A stretch of DNA of 6,731 nt from Planctomycetota bacterium (GTDB lineage Bacteria > Planctomycetota > Phycisphaerae > UBA1845 > UTPLA1): assembly GCA_027295245.1 (NCBI GenBank), contig JAPULF010000409.1:1-6731 (forward strand), read 5' to 3'. Under the pieces are notes generated by a model. That model had not been told where the DNA came from and searched no databases. It was given only the letters and a program-made list of their open reading frames with translations. This document shows, piece by piece, positions 6,426-6,731 of the stretch. The first letter of the stretch is position 1; every line of letters begins with the position of its first letter. Both the position numbers and the translations under genes were made by a program.

Positions 6426-6731
6426 ATGACAGAACCCATGACCGAGCATGACGATTTCGCCCGGCGTCTCGCCGAGTTCGTCGATCGCATCAAGCTCTCA
6501 CCCGCGGGTGAGAACGCGTACGTCGGCCGCTACCGCGGCTTTCCCGTCGCTTTGTCACTCAGCGGCTCATTCGGCGAATACAACGTCGAAACCGGCGTCG
6601 AAACGCCGCTCTCGGTCATGATTATTTGTCAGATTCGATACCTCGACGCCCCGGCGAAAATGGAGTCCGACGCGGCCGCATTCGGCGAATCCCCGCTCGC
6701 AACCCTGATCGCCGACGGAACCGTCCGCGTC
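6426..6731 (+). CDS. hypothetical protein, 3' partial
   Basis: An open frame of 102 codons running off the window, with no stop. It begins MTEPMTEHDDFARRLAEF. Codons favour C or G in the third position like the confirmed genes, which supports real coding. The visible part is soluble in character: a charged N-terminal helix (residues about 6-24), then alternating hydrophobic residues that suggest beta strands (YVGRYRGFPVALSLSGSFGE, then PLSVMIICQIRYLD). No signal peptide or membrane helix is visible. Alternative in-frame starts are the GTG at 6417 and the ATG at 6438; none has a strong ribosome site, and an in-frame TGA at 6336-6338 sets the upstream limit. It lies 238 bases after the kinase in the same direction, so co-transcription is possible but not evident. 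I do not recognise a family. Confidence 0.65.
   Translation, partial: MTEPMTEHDDFARRLAEFVDRIKLSPAGENAYVGRYRGFPVALSLSGSFGEYNVETGVETPLSVMIICQIRYLDAPAKMESDAAAFGESPLATLIADGTVRV

Noticed and set aside
5867..6493. 208-codon minus-strand frame covering the kinase end and the following gap
   Set aside because: It runs opposite the conserved heme domain and opposite the next coding frame. Its product is compositionally biased and has no recognisable motif.
6335..6632. CTGACAAA at 6335-6342 and 6402-6409, and its complement TTTGTCAG at 6625-6632
   Set aside because: One copy lies inside coding sequence, the spacings are irregular, and an 8-base match is short. Chance is adequate.

Overview
The window looks like a GC-rich bacterial chromosome, most plausibly a planctomycete. 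The main clue is the large Hanks-type Ser/Thr kinase, whose N-terminus carries an anti-sigma-like Cys/His zinc motif and whose C-terminal half is an extracytoplasmic sensor, a style common in that phylum. Codons in all genes end strongly in C or G, and no segment stands out as recently transferred. I see no rRNA, tRNA, CRISPR array, IS element or phage gene. The lineage is inferred from gene style, not from a marker gene.

Layout. Bases 1-3893 (or 1-4086) are a leftward, tightly packed operon. Read from its promoter it contains: a possible 67-codon small membrane protein (4086-3883); a HemN-like radical SAM protein (3893-2388); an MFS transporter (2391-1163) whose first ten codons are in a different frame from the rest; and a DUF418/YeiB-family membrane protein (1166 to beyond base 1, 3' end cut off). 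The two gene junctions that are certain are both 4-base ATGA overlaps. Bases 3894-4270 are a divergent control region with a perfect TATAAT on the minus strand, a weaker TACAAT on the plus strand, a short perfect hairpin between them and a tandem 12-13 base repeat. Bases 4271-6187 encode a 638-residue membrane-bound Ser/Thr kinase. It ends in a Tll0287-like (DUF3365) domain with a CxxCH c-type heme site, between two transmembrane helices. Bases 6188-6425 hold hairpins and no convincing gene. Bases 6426-6731 begin a rightward gene of unknown function that runs off the end.

How it may work together. The kinase should sense redox state or a small ligand outside the cytoplasmic membrane through its heme and pass this to cytoplasmic targets. 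The leftward operon looks like one enzyme plus two membrane proteins, as expected for making or modifying a small molecule and moving it across the membrane. No substrate can be named from sequence. The divergent arrangement suggests, but does not show, that the kinase and the operon are functionally linked. The two points most worth checking are the kinase-heme sensor fusion and the apparent one-base frameshift at the start of the transporter gene.
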